64,000 nt of DNA, from positions 248,001-312,000 of the forward strand of contig NZ_PZZM01000001.1 of NCBI RefSeq assembly GCF_003046175.1, given 5' to 3'. Made by a program: the position numbers and the translations under genes. This stretch comes from Bosea sp. 124 (GTDB lineage: Bacteria > Pseudomonadota > Alphaproteobacteria > Rhizobiales > Beijerinckiaceae). The stretch's first letter is position 1; every line of letters begins with the position of its first letter. Below, one piece after another: positions 16,013 to 24,935 of this stretch. Below the pieces are notes generated by a model. That model was not told the origin of the DNA and searched no databases. It saw only the letters and a list, made by a program, of their open reading frames with translations.

Positions 16013-17251
16013 ATGACCGACATCGCCCCCGCTCCGCGCGGCTTCGCCACGCTGCTGCGGTCGCCGACGATCTTCCTGATGACGCTGGCCTTCATTAACT
16101 GGCTCGGCTTCGCGAGCTGGAGCGCCCTGCTCAACAATTTCGCCAAGGAGGCCGCCGGCTTCACCGGCGCCGATATCGGCATCCTGCAATCGGTGCGGGA
16201 GATTCCGGGCTTCCTGGCCTTCACCGCGATCGTGCTGTTCTGGATCATGCGCGAGCAGGTGCTCGCCTATCTCAGCCTGGTCACGCTCGGCATCGGCGTG
16301 GCCATCACCGGCTTTTATCCGACGCTCGGCGGCCTGTTGCTGACGACGACGGTGATGTCGCTGGGTTTCCACTATTACGAGACGGCACAGCAGTCGTTGC
16401 AGCTCCAGCTCCTGCCGAAATCGGAGGCGCCGCGCCTGCTCGGCCGGATCGCCGGCGCTTCAGCCACGGCGCAGCTGCTGGCGTTCGGGACGATCGCCGT
16501 GATCTGGCGCGTGTTGCAGCCCGGCTATGTCGTCGTCTTCCTGGCGTCCGGCAGTCTCGTGGTGGTCCTCGCAATCCTGGCCTGGGCGCTGTTCCCGCGC
16601 TTTCAGGGCGCCGTGCCACAGAACAAGGGCTTCGTGCTGCGCCGGCGCTACTGGCTGTATTACGCGCTGACCTTCATGTCGGGCGCACGGCGGCAGATAT
16701 TCATGGCCTTCGGCGGCTTCCTGCTGGTCGAGCGCTTCGGCTATGACGTCTCGGCGACGGCCATGCTGCTGCTCGCGACCTATGGCATCAATACCTTCAT
16801 GGGCCCGATGCTGGGCCACCTCGTCGGCCGGTTCGGCGAGCGCGCGACGATCCAGCTCGAAAACGTCTCGCTGATCGTGGTCTTCATCGGCTACGCACTG
16901 GCAAGCCACGGCCATTTCGCCGGCTGGGGCGTCTTCGTCGCCGGGGCGCTCTTCATCGTGGACGGCGTGTTCTTCACGCTGACGCTGGCGCAGCGGACCT
17001 ATTTCCAGAAGATCGCCGATCCGGCCGATATCGCGCCGACCTCGGCGGTCGCCTTCACCATCAACCACATCGCGGCGGTCGTCCTGCCGGTGACGTTCGG
17101 GCTGATCTGGCTGCGCGATCCCGCGATCGTCTTCTATATCGGCGCGGCCGTGGCGACGGTGTCGCTGACGCTGGCCTTCCTCGTGCCGCGCCATCCGGCG
17201 CCGGGGCACGAGACGGTGATGGCGCCGGCGACGCCAGCGGCAGCCGAGTAG
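16013..17251 (+). CDS. MFS transporter
   Basis: A 412-residue inner-membrane carrier with about 12 hydrophobic helices. The first half begins TIFLMTLAFINWLGFASWSALLNNFAKEAAGFTGADIGIL, and a central basic loop (RRRYWLYY) follows helix 6. GPMLGHLVGRFGERA matches the MFS loop motif in the second half. The substrate cannot be deduced. It is convergent with the ferredoxin gene, with 8 bp between the two stops, and no terminator is seen between them. Confidence 0.85.
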   Translation: MTDIAPAPRGFATLLRSPTIFLMTLAFINWLGFASWSALLNNFAKEAAGFTGADIGILQSVREIPGFLAFTAIVLFWIMREQVLAYLSLVTLGIGVAITGFYPTLGGLLLTTTVMSLGFHYYETAQQSLQLQLLPKSEAPRLLGRIAGASATAQLLAFGTIAVIWRVLQPGYVVVFLASGSLVVVLAILAWALFPRFQGAVPQNKGFVLRRRYWLYYALTFMSGARRQIFMAFGGFLLVERFGYDVSATAMLLLATYGINTFMGPMLGHLVGRFGERATIQLENVSLIVVFIGYALASHGHFAGWGVFVAGALFIVDGVFFTLTLAQRTYFQKIADPADIAPTSAVAFTINHIAAVVLPVTFGLIWLRDPAIVFYIGAAVATVSLTLAFLVPRHPAPGHETVMAPATPAAAE

Positions 17252-17259
17252 AGCGACCT

Positions 17260-17580
17260 TCAGCCCTGACGGGCCGGCGTCCGAACGACGAGCCCGTCGA
17301 GCTCGTCGCGCAGCTTGATCTGGCAGGAGAGCCGCGAGGTCGGGCGGACGTCGAAGGCGAAGTCGAGCATGTCCTCCTCCATCGACTCCGGGCTGCCGGT
17401 CTTCGCGGTCCAGGCCTCGTCGACATAGACATGGCAGGTGGCGCAGGCGCAGGCGCCGCCGCACTCCGCCTCGATGCCCGGCACGCCGTTGCGGATGGCG
17501 ACCTCCATGACGGTCGCTCCGGATTCGCCCTCGACGGTCCGGCTTTCTCCCCGAGCGTCGATAAAGGTGATCTGCGGCAT
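17260..17580 (-). CDS. 2Fe-2S ferredoxin (adrenodoxin type)
   Basis: A 106-residue ferredoxin. Cysteines at residues 40, 46, 49 and 86 (CX5CX2C...C) fit the adrenodoxin/putidaredoxin pattern, with one extra cysteine at 44. [26 protein letters not shown] is typical of ferredoxins that supply electrons to P450s or Rieske oxygenases. I chose the second of two adjacent ATGs (17580), which gives the family start MPQITFID with GGAG 6 bases upstream. No oxygenase lies beside it, so it may serve several partners. Confidence 0.92.
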   Translation of the reverse strand: MPQITFIDARGESRTVEGESGATVMEVAIRNGVPGIEAECGGACACATCHVYVDEAWTAKTGSPESMEEDMLDFAFDVRPTSRLSCQIKLRDELDGLVVRTPARQG

Positions 17581-17689
17581 CATGAACTCCAAGGGCGGCG
17601 ACGGCGTCCCGCCTTAGATCATTTCCAAGCGCCGAGGAAAGGACTTTTGGCCGCAGCGCCCGGCATGAAGGCCGGCCATGCCGATGGTC

Positions 17690-18028
17690 TCACGCCGCGC
17701 AGTCATGCCGGGCGATGACCGCCCTCGCCTCGGCCGCGGCCAAGGCGAGCGTGTCCATGGCGGCTTCGGTGCCGCGGAGATTCGTCTCGGCAAGCTGGCG
17801 CTCGATGGCATCGGCAGCATCGGCCACCTGCCAGGCACCGATGGCACGCGCCGCGCCCTTCAGCGTATGGGCCGCGTCCATGCGGCTGCGCGCATCCTCG
17901 GCCTGATGGATGGTGCGAAGATGACGGACACATTGCTGGGCGAAGAGGGTGAGAAGTTCGCGCTCGAGATCCTGGTCGCCGCCGGTCTGGCGGGCGAGAT
18001 GGTCGAGATCGATGGCAGTCTGGGACAT
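17690..18028 (-). CDS. HPt (histidine phosphotransfer) domain protein
   Basis: A 112-residue four-helix HPt protein. The phospho-accepting histidine is H54 in AAHTLKGAARAIGA, a close match to the HPt consensus HxLKG. Free-standing HPt proteins relay phosphate between a hybrid kinase and a response regulator; neither is in the window. The start at 18028 gives MSQTAIDLDHLA, the usual beginning. It is divergent from rgsE across a 265-bp intergenic region with a possible CtrA-like site. Confidence 0.85.
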   Translation of the reverse strand: MSQTAIDLDHLARQTGGDQDLERELLTLFAQQCVRHLRTIHQAEDARSRMDAAHTLKGAARAIGAWQVADAADAIERQLAETNLRGTEAAMDTLALAAAEARAVIARHDCAA

Positions 18029-18101
18029 GACAGGCTCAAAATGGCGGGTCGACAGGCGCCGTGAAAGTGGCTCTGCCGGCCTCAAGCAAACGCCTTCATG
18101 G

Positions 18102-18116
18102 TAAACGAGGCGTTAA
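18102..18116. promoter_or_regulatory. Possible CtrA-like site
   Basis: TAAA, 7 bases, then TTAA inside GTTAAC, one mismatch from the CtrA consensus TTAA-N7-TTAA. It lies in the divergent region between the HPt gene and rgsE. One site in a short AT-richer stretch can arise by chance. Confidence 0.3.
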
Positions 18117-18293
18117 CGACGTTTGTGAATCGGCGCCTTAAACGGGTTCCCAAGGCTTAGAGCGTCCACTACCCTTCCAATTGGTAAACGATGGGCGCAG
18201 TGTTTCTCCCCTTGCCAGGACCAGAGGCGGTCCGAGCGAGCCCGGCGATCACGATCAGGCTCCTGTCCCAGTAGCGTGGCGAGGCGGCACACC

Positions 18294-21200
18294 ATGAATC
18301 GGCAGAAGAAGCTCCAGGACCCGACCGAAGCCGCCATGTCTGCGATCGAGGAGGCACTCCGGCTCGACCAGCCGAAGCCCGACATCGACGCCGATCCGGG
18401 ATCAGAGCCGAAGCTGCCTGCCACCACCGAACATGACCTCAAGCTCGAACTGCCTCGCGTCGAGCCGGCCGCGCCGCAATCCGCCACCCCGGTCCAGCCG
18501 GCCGCGCCGCGCGCCGCGATCGCGCCCGATACGAGCCGCGTCGCCAATGACGACCGGCGCGATTCCAGCTCGTTGGTCCAGGCCTTCTCCGTCCGCCCCT
18601 CCACCAAGCCCTCCTGGTTCGCAGCGCTCGCCTCGCTCGCCTGGCTCGGCGGTGCGGCCTTCGTTCTGCTCAACCGCTTCGGTTCGCTCGACAGCGGCCT
18701 GCCCGAGCGCCTCGCTGCCTTCGGCGTCGGCGAATGGACCTTGCTGGCGCTCTGTGTCGGCGCGCCCGTCGTCTTCTTCTTCGTATTGGCGGCGCTCTAT
18801 CGCCGGACGCAGGAGATGCGCCTCGTGTCGCGGGCGATGACCGAGGTCGCCCTGCGGCTGGCCGAGCCCGAGATCGTCGGCGCCGATTCCGTGCTGTCGC
18901 TGAGCCAGACCATCCGCCGCGAAGTCGCCGCCATGGGCGACGGCATCGAGCGCGCCGTCGCGCGTGCAGGCGAGCTGGAGACGATCGTGCGCGGCGAGAT
19001 CGCCACGCTGGAGCGTGCCTATGCCGACAACGAAATCCGGCTGCGCTCCCTGATCGACGAACTGGTGACGCAGCGCGAGGCCGTGGTCGGCAATGCCGAG
19101 CGCGTGAAGTTCGCGATCAGCGGCGCGCATGAGAACCTCTCCAAGGATCTGGACAATGCCAGCCGCACGATCGCGGAGGCCGTTGCCCAGGCCGGCGACC
19201 GCGTCACCGGCTCGCTCGGCGAGAAGGGCGACCAGATCACCCAGGCGCTCGGGCGCGCCGGCGAGCGCATGATCGACGAGATCAGCGGCCGCGGCGGCGA
19301 ACTGGTCGAGCGCCTGCAGGTCACCTCCGGCGAGGTCAGCGAGCGGCTGTCCGGGGCCAGCGACAGCCTGTCGACCCTGCTCGACGGCCGCGCCCGCGAC
19401 ATCGCATCCTCGCTCGAACGCACCGGCGCCGTCCTGACCGAAGGTCTCGCCACCGGGGCGCGCGACGTGACGCGCGCGATCACCGAGACCGGCTCGCAGG
19501 TGGTCGATACGCTGGCGGCCCGCGTCGACACCGTGAACGAGACGCTGCGGGCGACCGGCGAGGCGCTGGCGCAGGACATTTCCGCGCGCGGCAGCGAGGC
19601 CGCCGAACGCTTCGAGACCAGCAGCCGCAGCATGGTCGCGCTGATCGAGAACCAGAGCGAGGCCCTGAGGGCGCGCCTGGCGGAGACCGGCGAAACCCTG
19701 CGCGCCTCGCTTGCCGACGAGGGCGACAGCGTCACAACGCGCCTCGCCGAGGTCGGCCGCGGCGTCAACGGCCTGCTCGCCCGTCAAAACGAGTTGATCG
19801 CCTCGCGGCTGATCGAAGTCGGCGAGAGCGTCAACACTCTGATCGGAACCCAGAGCGAGGCGCTCGTCACCCGACTGAACGACACCGCCCGGACGGTCGA
19901 CGATGTCCTGCGCGAGCGCAGCGATGCGATCATCCTGCGCGTCGACGAAGCCGGCCAGTCGCTGGGCGAGACCGTCGGACGGCATGGCGAGGTGCTGGCG
20001 ACGCGCGTCGCTTCGGTCACCGAGGGCCTCCAGACCGTGATCGACGACCATGGCGGCAAGCTGGTGGCGCGCCTGTCGGAAACCGGCGAAACCGTCCAGA
20101 CCCTGCTCGGCCAGCAGGCCGAGAGCCTGGTCTCGCGGGTTTCTGATACGGGCTCCGAGGTCGCGAAGCTCCTCGCGGAACAGAGCCATTCTCTGGTCTC
20201 GAGGGTTTCAGGCACAGGCTCGGATGTGGCAAAGCTGCTCGCGGACCAGAGCGAGTCTCTGGTCTCGCGACTTTCGGGCACGGGCACGGATGTCGTCCAG
20301 ATGCTCGCCGATCAGAGCGAGACGCTGGTCAACCGGGTTTCCGGCACGGGCGCCGACGTCGCGAGATTGCTGGGTGAGCAGGGCGACACGCTCGTCTCGC
20401 GCGTCTCCGGCACCGGCGCGAATGTCGCCAGCTTGCTGGCTGGACAGAGCGAAGCTCTCGTCTCGCGCGTGTCGGGAGCCAGCGTGGAGGTCGGCAAACT
20501 GCTCGACAGCCAGAGCGAGACCCTCGTGCTGCGTCTCAACGAGGCCGGCGAGCAGGCCCACGGCCTGATCGGGGCCCAGAGCGATGCGCTGGCATCGAGC
20601 CTGTCCGAGACCGGCGCGCGGGTCGGTGCGCTGCTCGACGAGCAGGCCGCCGCCCTGACCGTGAAGCTCTCGCAGGCAGGCCTAGAGGTGAAGGATCTGC
20701 TCGGCAGCGAAAGCCAGGCTCTGGTCAGCCGCGTCGCCGATGTCGGCCGTTCGGTCCATAGCGTACTTGCGGAACGCAGCGGTGCCCTGATCACCCGGCT
20801 GGCCGAGACGGGCGAGAGCCTGGACCAGCGGCTCGACGAGCGGGGCGCGGCCCTGGCGGCCCGGCTCACGGATGCCAGCGAAGCCGCGCAGGCAGCCCTT
20901 GAGCTGCAGCAGAGCGGCTTCCTGACGCGATTGAGCGAAACCGGCGAGCAGGTCGGCACCTTGCTCGGCGATCAGCGCGAGACGCTGCTGCGCGATCTCG
21001 TAAGCGCCGGCCGCGAGGTCCATACGCTGCTCGGCGAGCAGAGCGAGGAGCTGGCTCGCCGCATGAACGACGCCACCCGCTCCCTGACCGAGACCATCAA
21101 TGTCGACGGCCGCGATGTCGCGGACCGGGTCACCGAGGCGACGCAGGGCCTGCGCGAGACCTTCACCGTCCATGCCGAGGAGGCGCGCACCCTGCTCGCC

Positions 21201-24125
21201 GGCACCGGCAAGGAGATCGTGCTGGCGCTGACGCAGCAGGGCGGACGCGTCAACGAGGCGCTGTCGGCGAATGCCGAGTCGATGCTGCGCTCGGTGGACA
21301 GCCGCGCCCAGGCGCTGACAGAGGCCATTTCTGGCCGTCACGACGCGTTGAACCGGCTCTTCGACGAGCAAGGCCGCGAAATCGGAGCGACGCTGGGCGA
21401 ACGCCTCAGCGCCTTCGCGGAGCTGTTCGACAACCAGGGCCGCCATGTCGAGAACGCTCTTGGCTCACGCCTCGCAGCCTTCGAGGACGTCATCGTTCAC
21501 AAGGGCGGCGATCTGGCGAGCAAGCTGTCCGACGACACCCGGGCCCTGACCGTCGCGGTGACGACCGGAATCGCGAGCGTCGAGAAGCTGATCGGCGAGG
21601 ATGGCATGGCGCTGGCCGAGCGGGTCGGAACCCGTGCGGCCGAAGCCGCCGAGATCCTGGCCAACCGCACGCGTGAAGCCACCGACGCGATGGAGAGCCA
21701 GATCAAGGTCTTCGAGGAGCGCTCGGGCGCCAAGAGTGCCGAGATCGCCAGCTCGCTCGACGGGCTGATCGCTCGGATCGACGGCAGCCTCGGCTCGCGC
21801 GCCACCGCGCTGAACGAGGCGCTGGTCGAGCGCACGGTCGATATCGCCCGCGTGCTGGCGGAGGGCGGCCGCGAGGTCACCCGCGCGCTGGCGGCCAAGG
21901 CCGACGAGATCGGCGAGGTCGTGACCTCGAAGAGCGAATCGCTCACCCGCACGCTCAGCGACAAGGCCGATACGATCAACGCCACGCTCGGCGGTCGCGC
22001 GCTCCAGATCGCCGACACGCTCGACCGCAGCGTCGCCCGCTTCGAGGAGCGCGTGGTCAACCGGCTCGACACGGTCTCCGGCACGCTCGACACGCGTGGC
22101 CAGGAGATCGCCGACACGCTGCAGACCAAGTCGGATGCGATCACGGCCTCCCTCAGCGAACGCACCGAGGAGCTGCGCGTGCTGTTCGACGACAAGGGCG
22201 GCGGCATGGTCGCCGCTCTCGGCCAGCGCGGCGAGGCCATTGCGACGGCGCTCGGCGACCGCGCCGAAGCCCTGCGCCTGCTGTTCGAGGACAAGGGTGG
22301 CGGCATGGTCGCCGCTCTCGGCCAGCGCGGCGAGGCCATCGCCAACGAGGTCGCCATGGTCGGTGAGACCGTGGTGCGGGCGATCGAGAGCCGCGGCTCG
22401 TCGATCATCGAGGGGCTGCGCGAGCGTGGTAGCGCGATCACGACCGCCCTCGACACCTCGTCGAGCGGGCTGCGCGAGACGCTGGAACACGGCACGCGGC
22501 AGTCGGTCGAGGCGCTGGTCAGCACCAATGAGCAGCTTCGCGGCGAACTCGGCGGCATGCTCGGCCGGCTGGGCGAGGCGAACAAGCTCATGCAGCAGAT
22601 CGTCAACGGCGCGAACAAGAACCTCGCCGCCGTCGAGGGCGGCCTCTCGGCCCGCCTCGGCGATCTGCAGAGCGTGATCGCCACCGTCATGGACGAAACC
22701 GGCAAGGCGACGCAGCAGATCGGGGACCAAGTCACAGCCCTGAAGACGTTCTCCGAGGGAGCGTTGCGCGAGACAACTGCGCTCGTCGGCCAGCTCGACG
22801 ACAAGGGCGCTTCGCTGAGCGAGGTCACCCAGGCCAGCACCGCCGCGCTGCATTCGGTCGCGACGCGTCTGGAGCAGGTCGAGGCGCGTGTCAGCAAGGC
22901 TCTCGCCGCGCGCAAGGATTCGCTCGAGGAACTGCACGGTCTGATCGCCAACCGGACCGACGACGTCGAATCGATCACCCGCTCCTTCGCGGCAATGATG
23001 GACGAGTCGCTGAGCACTGCGGAGGGGCGGGCGCGCCAGATCGGCGGCGTGCTGAGCGAGTCCGCCGAGTCCACCACCAGCGCGATCGCGCAGCAGTTCG
23101 AAATGATCCGGACGACGACCGGCAAGGAGCGTGAGCGTACCGCACTTGCCCTCCGGCAGGCCTACGAACAGGTCTCGAACGAGGTCGGCGGCGAGCTGGC
23201 GAAGGTGACCGACCGCTTCCAGGGCGCGGCGCAGGACATGCGCAACGTCGCCGCCGAAATCCAGCGCGAGCTGGAGGAGACGCGGGCCGAACTGAAGCGC
23301 GGCGTGCTCGACCTGCCGCGCGAGACGCAGGAATCGACCTCGGCCATGCGCCGGGTCGTCGCCGAGCAGATCAAGGCGCTGAACGAGCTGACCGAGATCG
23401 TCACCCGCTCGGGCCGTCGCAGCGACGTCGCGCTGCCGGTCGATGCCGGCCAGAGCCGTCGCACGGCGTCTGCCGCCCTGCCCCCGCAGGCCCCGGCCTA
23501 TTCGACCGTGACGCAGGCCCGCCTGCCGGCGGCCGAGCCGCTGCTGCGGCCCTCGCTCGACGCGATGCCGGAGCCGGAGTCCGTCACCGTGACGCCCCGT
23601 GCCGAGGCACGCCCTGCCCCGGCGCCTCGCCCGACGCCCGGCCCTGCGCCCGCGCAGGAGGCTCCGCGCCGCCAACCGACGCCGGAGCCCCAGCAGCCTG
23701 CAAAGAGCGGCTGGCTCTCGGACCTGCTCAATCGCGCCTCGCGCGAGGACAAGGCTCCGGAGGCACCCAAGCCGACGGCGCATTCGATTGAACGGCTGGA
23801 TTCGCTCTCGGTCGATATCGCCCGGATGATCGACCACGATGCCGCGGTCGAGCTTTGGGACCGCTACAAGCGCGGCGAGCGCAACGTCTTCACGCGCCGC
23901 CTCTACACCCTGCAGGGTCAGCAGACCTTCGACGAGATCCGCCGCAAGTACCGGCGCGATGCTGAGTTCAAGGAGACCGTCGACCGTTATATCGACGAGT
24001 TCGAGCGCCTGCTGGCGGAAGCCGCGAAGGACGACCGCGACTCCATGGTCGCCAAGACCTACCTGACCTCGGAGACCGGCAAGGTCTACACCATGCTTGC
24101 CCATGCGAGCGGGCGCTTCGAATAG
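18294..24125 (+). CDS. rgsE: Giant coiled-coil growth pole ring protein (RgsE/GPR family)
   Basis: A 1943-residue protein. After a cytoplasmic N-terminus of about 100 residues come two membrane helices (ALASLAWLGGAAFVLL and TLLALCVGAPVVFFFVLAALY). About 1500 residues of apolipoprotein-like amphipathic repeats follow, then a proline-rich linker and a conserved C-terminal domain (SVDIARMIDHDAAVELWDRY, NVFTRRLYTLQG). This matches the growth pole ring proteins of Agrobacterium (GPR, about 2100 residues) and Sinorhizobium (RgsE), which form a ring at the growing pole and organise polar peptidoglycan synthesis. Eight 22-residue repeats lie at 20124-20651. The ATG at 18294 has GAGG upstream; a GTG at 18276 is possible. 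An intrinsic terminator follows. Confidence 0.85.
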   Translation: MNRQKKLQDPTEAAMSAIEEALRLDQPKPDIDADPGSEPKLPATTEHDLKLELPRVEPAAPQSATPVQPAAPRAAIAPDTSRVANDDRRDSSSLVQAFSVRPSTKPSWFAALASLAWLGGAAFVLLNRFGSLDSGLPERLAAFGVGEWTLLALCVGAPVVFFFVLAALYRRTQEMRLVSRAMTEVALRLAEPEIVGADSVLSLSQTIRREVAAMGDGIERAVARAGELETIVRGEIATLERAYADNEIRLRSLIDELVTQREAVVGNAERVKFAISGAHENLSKDLDNASRTIAEAVAQAGDRVTGSLGEKGDQITQALGRAGERMIDEISGRGGELVERLQVTSGEVSERLSGASDSLSTLLDGRARDIASSLERTGAVLTEGLATGARDVTRAITETGSQVVDTLAARVDTVNETLRATGEALAQDISARGSEAAERFETSSRSMVALIENQSEALRARLAETGETLRASLADEGDSVTTRLAEVGRGVNGLLARQNELIASRLIEVGESVNTLIGTQSEALVTRLNDTARTVDDVLRERSDAIILRVDEAGQSLGETVGRHGEVLATRVASVTEGLQTVIDDHGGKLVARLSETGETVQTLLGQQAESLVSRVSDTGSEVAKLLAEQSHSLVSRVSGTGSDVAKLLADQSESLVSRLSGTGTDVVQMLADQSETLVNRVSGTGADVARLLGEQGDTLVSRVSGTGANVASLLAGQSEALVSRVSGASVEVGKLLDSQSETLVLRLNEAGEQAHGLIGAQSDALASSLSETGARVGALLDEQAAALTVKLSQAGLEVKDLLGSESQALVSRVADVGRSVHSVLAERSGALITRLAETGESLDQRLDERGAALAARLTDASEAAQAALELQQSGFLTRLSETGEQVGTLLGDQRETLLRDLVSAGREVHTLLGEQSEELARRMNDATRSLTETINVDGRDVADRVTEATQGLRETFTVHAEEARTLLAGTGKEIVLALTQQGGRVNEALSANAESMLRSVDSRAQALTEAISGRHDALNRLFDEQGREIGATLGERLSAFAELFDNQGRHVENALGSRLAAFEDVIVHKGGDLASKLSDDTRALTVAVTTGIASVEKLIGEDGMALAERVGTRAAEAAEILANRTREATDAMESQIKVFEERSGAKSAEIASSLDGLIARIDGSLGSRATALNEALVERTVDIARVLAEGGREVTRALAAKADEIGEVVTSKSESLTRTLSDKADTINATLGGRALQIADTLDRSVARFEERVVNRLDTVSGTLDTRGQEIADTLQTKSDAITASLSERTEELRVLFDDKGGGMVAALGQRGEAIATALGDRAEALRLLFEDKGGGMVAALGQRGEAIANEVAMVGETVVRAIESRGSSIIEGLRERGSAITTALDTSSSGLRETLEHGTRQSVEALVSTNEQLRGELGGMLGRLGEANKLMQQIVNGANKNLAAVEGGLSARLGDLQSVIATVMDETGKATQQIGDQVTALKTFSEGALRETTALVGQLDDKGASLSEVTQASTAALHSVATRLEQVEARVSKALAARKDSLEELHGLIANRTDDVESITRSFAAMMDESLSTAEGRARQIGGVLSESAESTTSAIAQQFEMIRTTTGKERERTALALRQAYEQVSNEVGGELAKVTDRFQGAAQDMRNVAAEIQRELEETRAELKRGVLDLPRETQESTSAMRRVVAEQIKALNELTEIVTRSGRRSDVALPVDAGQSRRTASAALPPQAPAYSTVTQARLPAAEPLLRPSLDAMPEPESVTVTPRAEARPAPAPRPTPGPAPAQEAPRRQPTPEPQQPAKSGWLSDLLNRASREDKAPEAPKPTAHSIERLDSLSVDIARMIDHDAAVELWDRYKRGERNVFTRRLYTLQGQQTFDEIRRKYRRDAEFKETVDRYIDEFERLLAEAAKDDRDSMVAKTYLTSETGKVYTMLAHASGRFE
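20124..20651 (+). repeat. Eight 66-bp (22-residue) tandem repeats inside rgsE
   Basis: Units begin SLVSRVS, SLVSRVSGTG, SLVSRLSGTG, TLVNRVSGTG, TLVSRVSGTG, ALVSRVSGAS, then two more diverged units, each exactly 22 codons. Twenty-two is two hendecads, the spacing of apolipoprotein-type amphipathic helices. Confidence 0.85.
22191..22343 (+). repeat. Near-identical 54-bp direct repeat inside rgsE
   Basis: 22191-22244 and 22290-22343 differ at three third-codon positions. Both encode DKGGGMVAALGQRGEAIA, spaced 33 codons apart (three hendecads), indicating a recent internal duplication. Confidence 0.85.
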
Positions 24126-24150
24126 GGCTCCAGCCGCATCGCCAGAATCG

Positions 24151-24180
24151 AAAAGGCCGCCTCCCGGGGCGGCCTTTTTG
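24151..24180 (+). terminator. Intrinsic terminator after rgsE
   Basis: AAAAGGCCGCC and GGGCGGCCTTTTT form a strong GC stem with a short loop, followed by a T-run, 25 bp after the rgsE stop. The A/T flanks make it potentially bidirectional, so it could also end the Mla-type operon arriving from the other side. Confidence 0.88.
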
Positions 24181-24195
24181 TTGATCCTGCGTCCG

Positions 24196-24263
24196 GGCGG
24201 CGAAGCCCCAGGGTCCAGCAGACGCGATCCATAATGGGGCCGGATCAGTGCGGCTTCGCCGCC
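24196..24263. repeat. Intergenic inverted repeat between rgsE and the lipoprotein gene
   Basis: GGCGGCGAAGCC at 24196-24207 and its exact complement at 24252-24263, with a 44-nt loop. It resembles the REP-like elements elsewhere in the window, though no closely matching copy was seen. Confidence 0.55.
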
Positions 24264-24325
24264 GTCCAGGCTGAAGGCTTAGCAGGTCGAAGGCCTGGAC
24301 CCGGGCCGAAACGCGGAGAAGCGCC

Positions 24326-24931
24326 TCAGCGCGCCCAGCGCACGATCTCGATCAGAACCTGCGACAGCGCCCGGTCGAGCGCCTGCGTGGCGCCCGTGCC
24401 ATCGACGGCGCCGGCGGGGATGCGGGCGGAGAACATGCGCGCGCGCCGGATGTCGCCCGTCCGGTCGCCGACGAGCTTGGCGGTGATCTCGACCACAGCC
24501 ATGCCGCTAGCGGCATCGATGTTGAAACTGCGGATGTCAGTGAGCAGTTGCACCTCTGGCGTGACGCGATCCCCTGGTCGCGCCACCGCGCCGAGCCTGC
24601 TGCCGTTCTCGAAGGTCTGGATCAGGCGGACCTGCACCAGCTTGGGCACACGGTCGGCCCATTGCGCTCCGCCCAGGAAGGACAGCGCACCGCTGGAATC
24701 CCGGACGATGACGCGGTCGGAATCGAGAGCCTGGACCGTCGTCGGCTCCTGCACCATCAGCGTCGCGCGCGAGCCGCCGATGCGGCCGAAGTCGCGGGGT
24801 GCCGAAAGATCGTAGGTGGTCGGCGCGCTGCCGCCGCCACAGCCCGCCAGCAGCACGCCGGCAGCGAGCGCCAGGGCGATGACGGGTTTGCGGAAAAGGG
24901 GATGCGGCGCGGGCTGGGCCTTGATCGTCAT
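24326..24931 (-). CDS. ABC-type transport auxiliary lipoprotein (PqiC/LinN-like)
   Basis: A lipoprotein of 201 residues. The signal peptide ends in the lipobox LLAGC with the lipidated cysteine near residue 31. The mature part has TTYDLSAPRDF and LIQTFENGSRLGAVARPGDRV, typical of the ABC_trans_aux family (DUF330/PqiC). These outer-membrane lipoproteins complete Mce/Mla-type lipid transporters. It is the last gene of the four-gene operon (permease, ATPase, MCE, lipoprotein). An in-frame ATG at 24952 would extend it into the MCE gene; 24931 is chosen because it leaves a 4-bp gap and a normal signal length. Confidence 0.85.
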   Translation of the reverse strand: MTIKAQPAPHPLFRKPVIALALAAGVLLAGCGGGSAPTTYDLSAPRDFGRIGGSRATLMVQEPTTVQALDSDRVIVRDSSGALSFLGGAQWADRVPKLVQVRLIQTFENGSRLGAVARPGDRVTPEVQLLTDIRSFNIDAASGMAVVEITAKLVGDRTGDIRRARMFSARIPAGAVDGTGATQALDRALSQVLIEIVRWAR

Positions 24932-24935
24932 CGGT

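Noticed and set aside
21465..24104. 879-residue open frame on the minus strand
   Set aside because: Lies fully antisense to rgsE, composition is a mirror of its repeats (LVRD, RLA runs), and no family motif is visible. The plus strand has two membrane helices and the conserved growth-pole-ring C-terminus.
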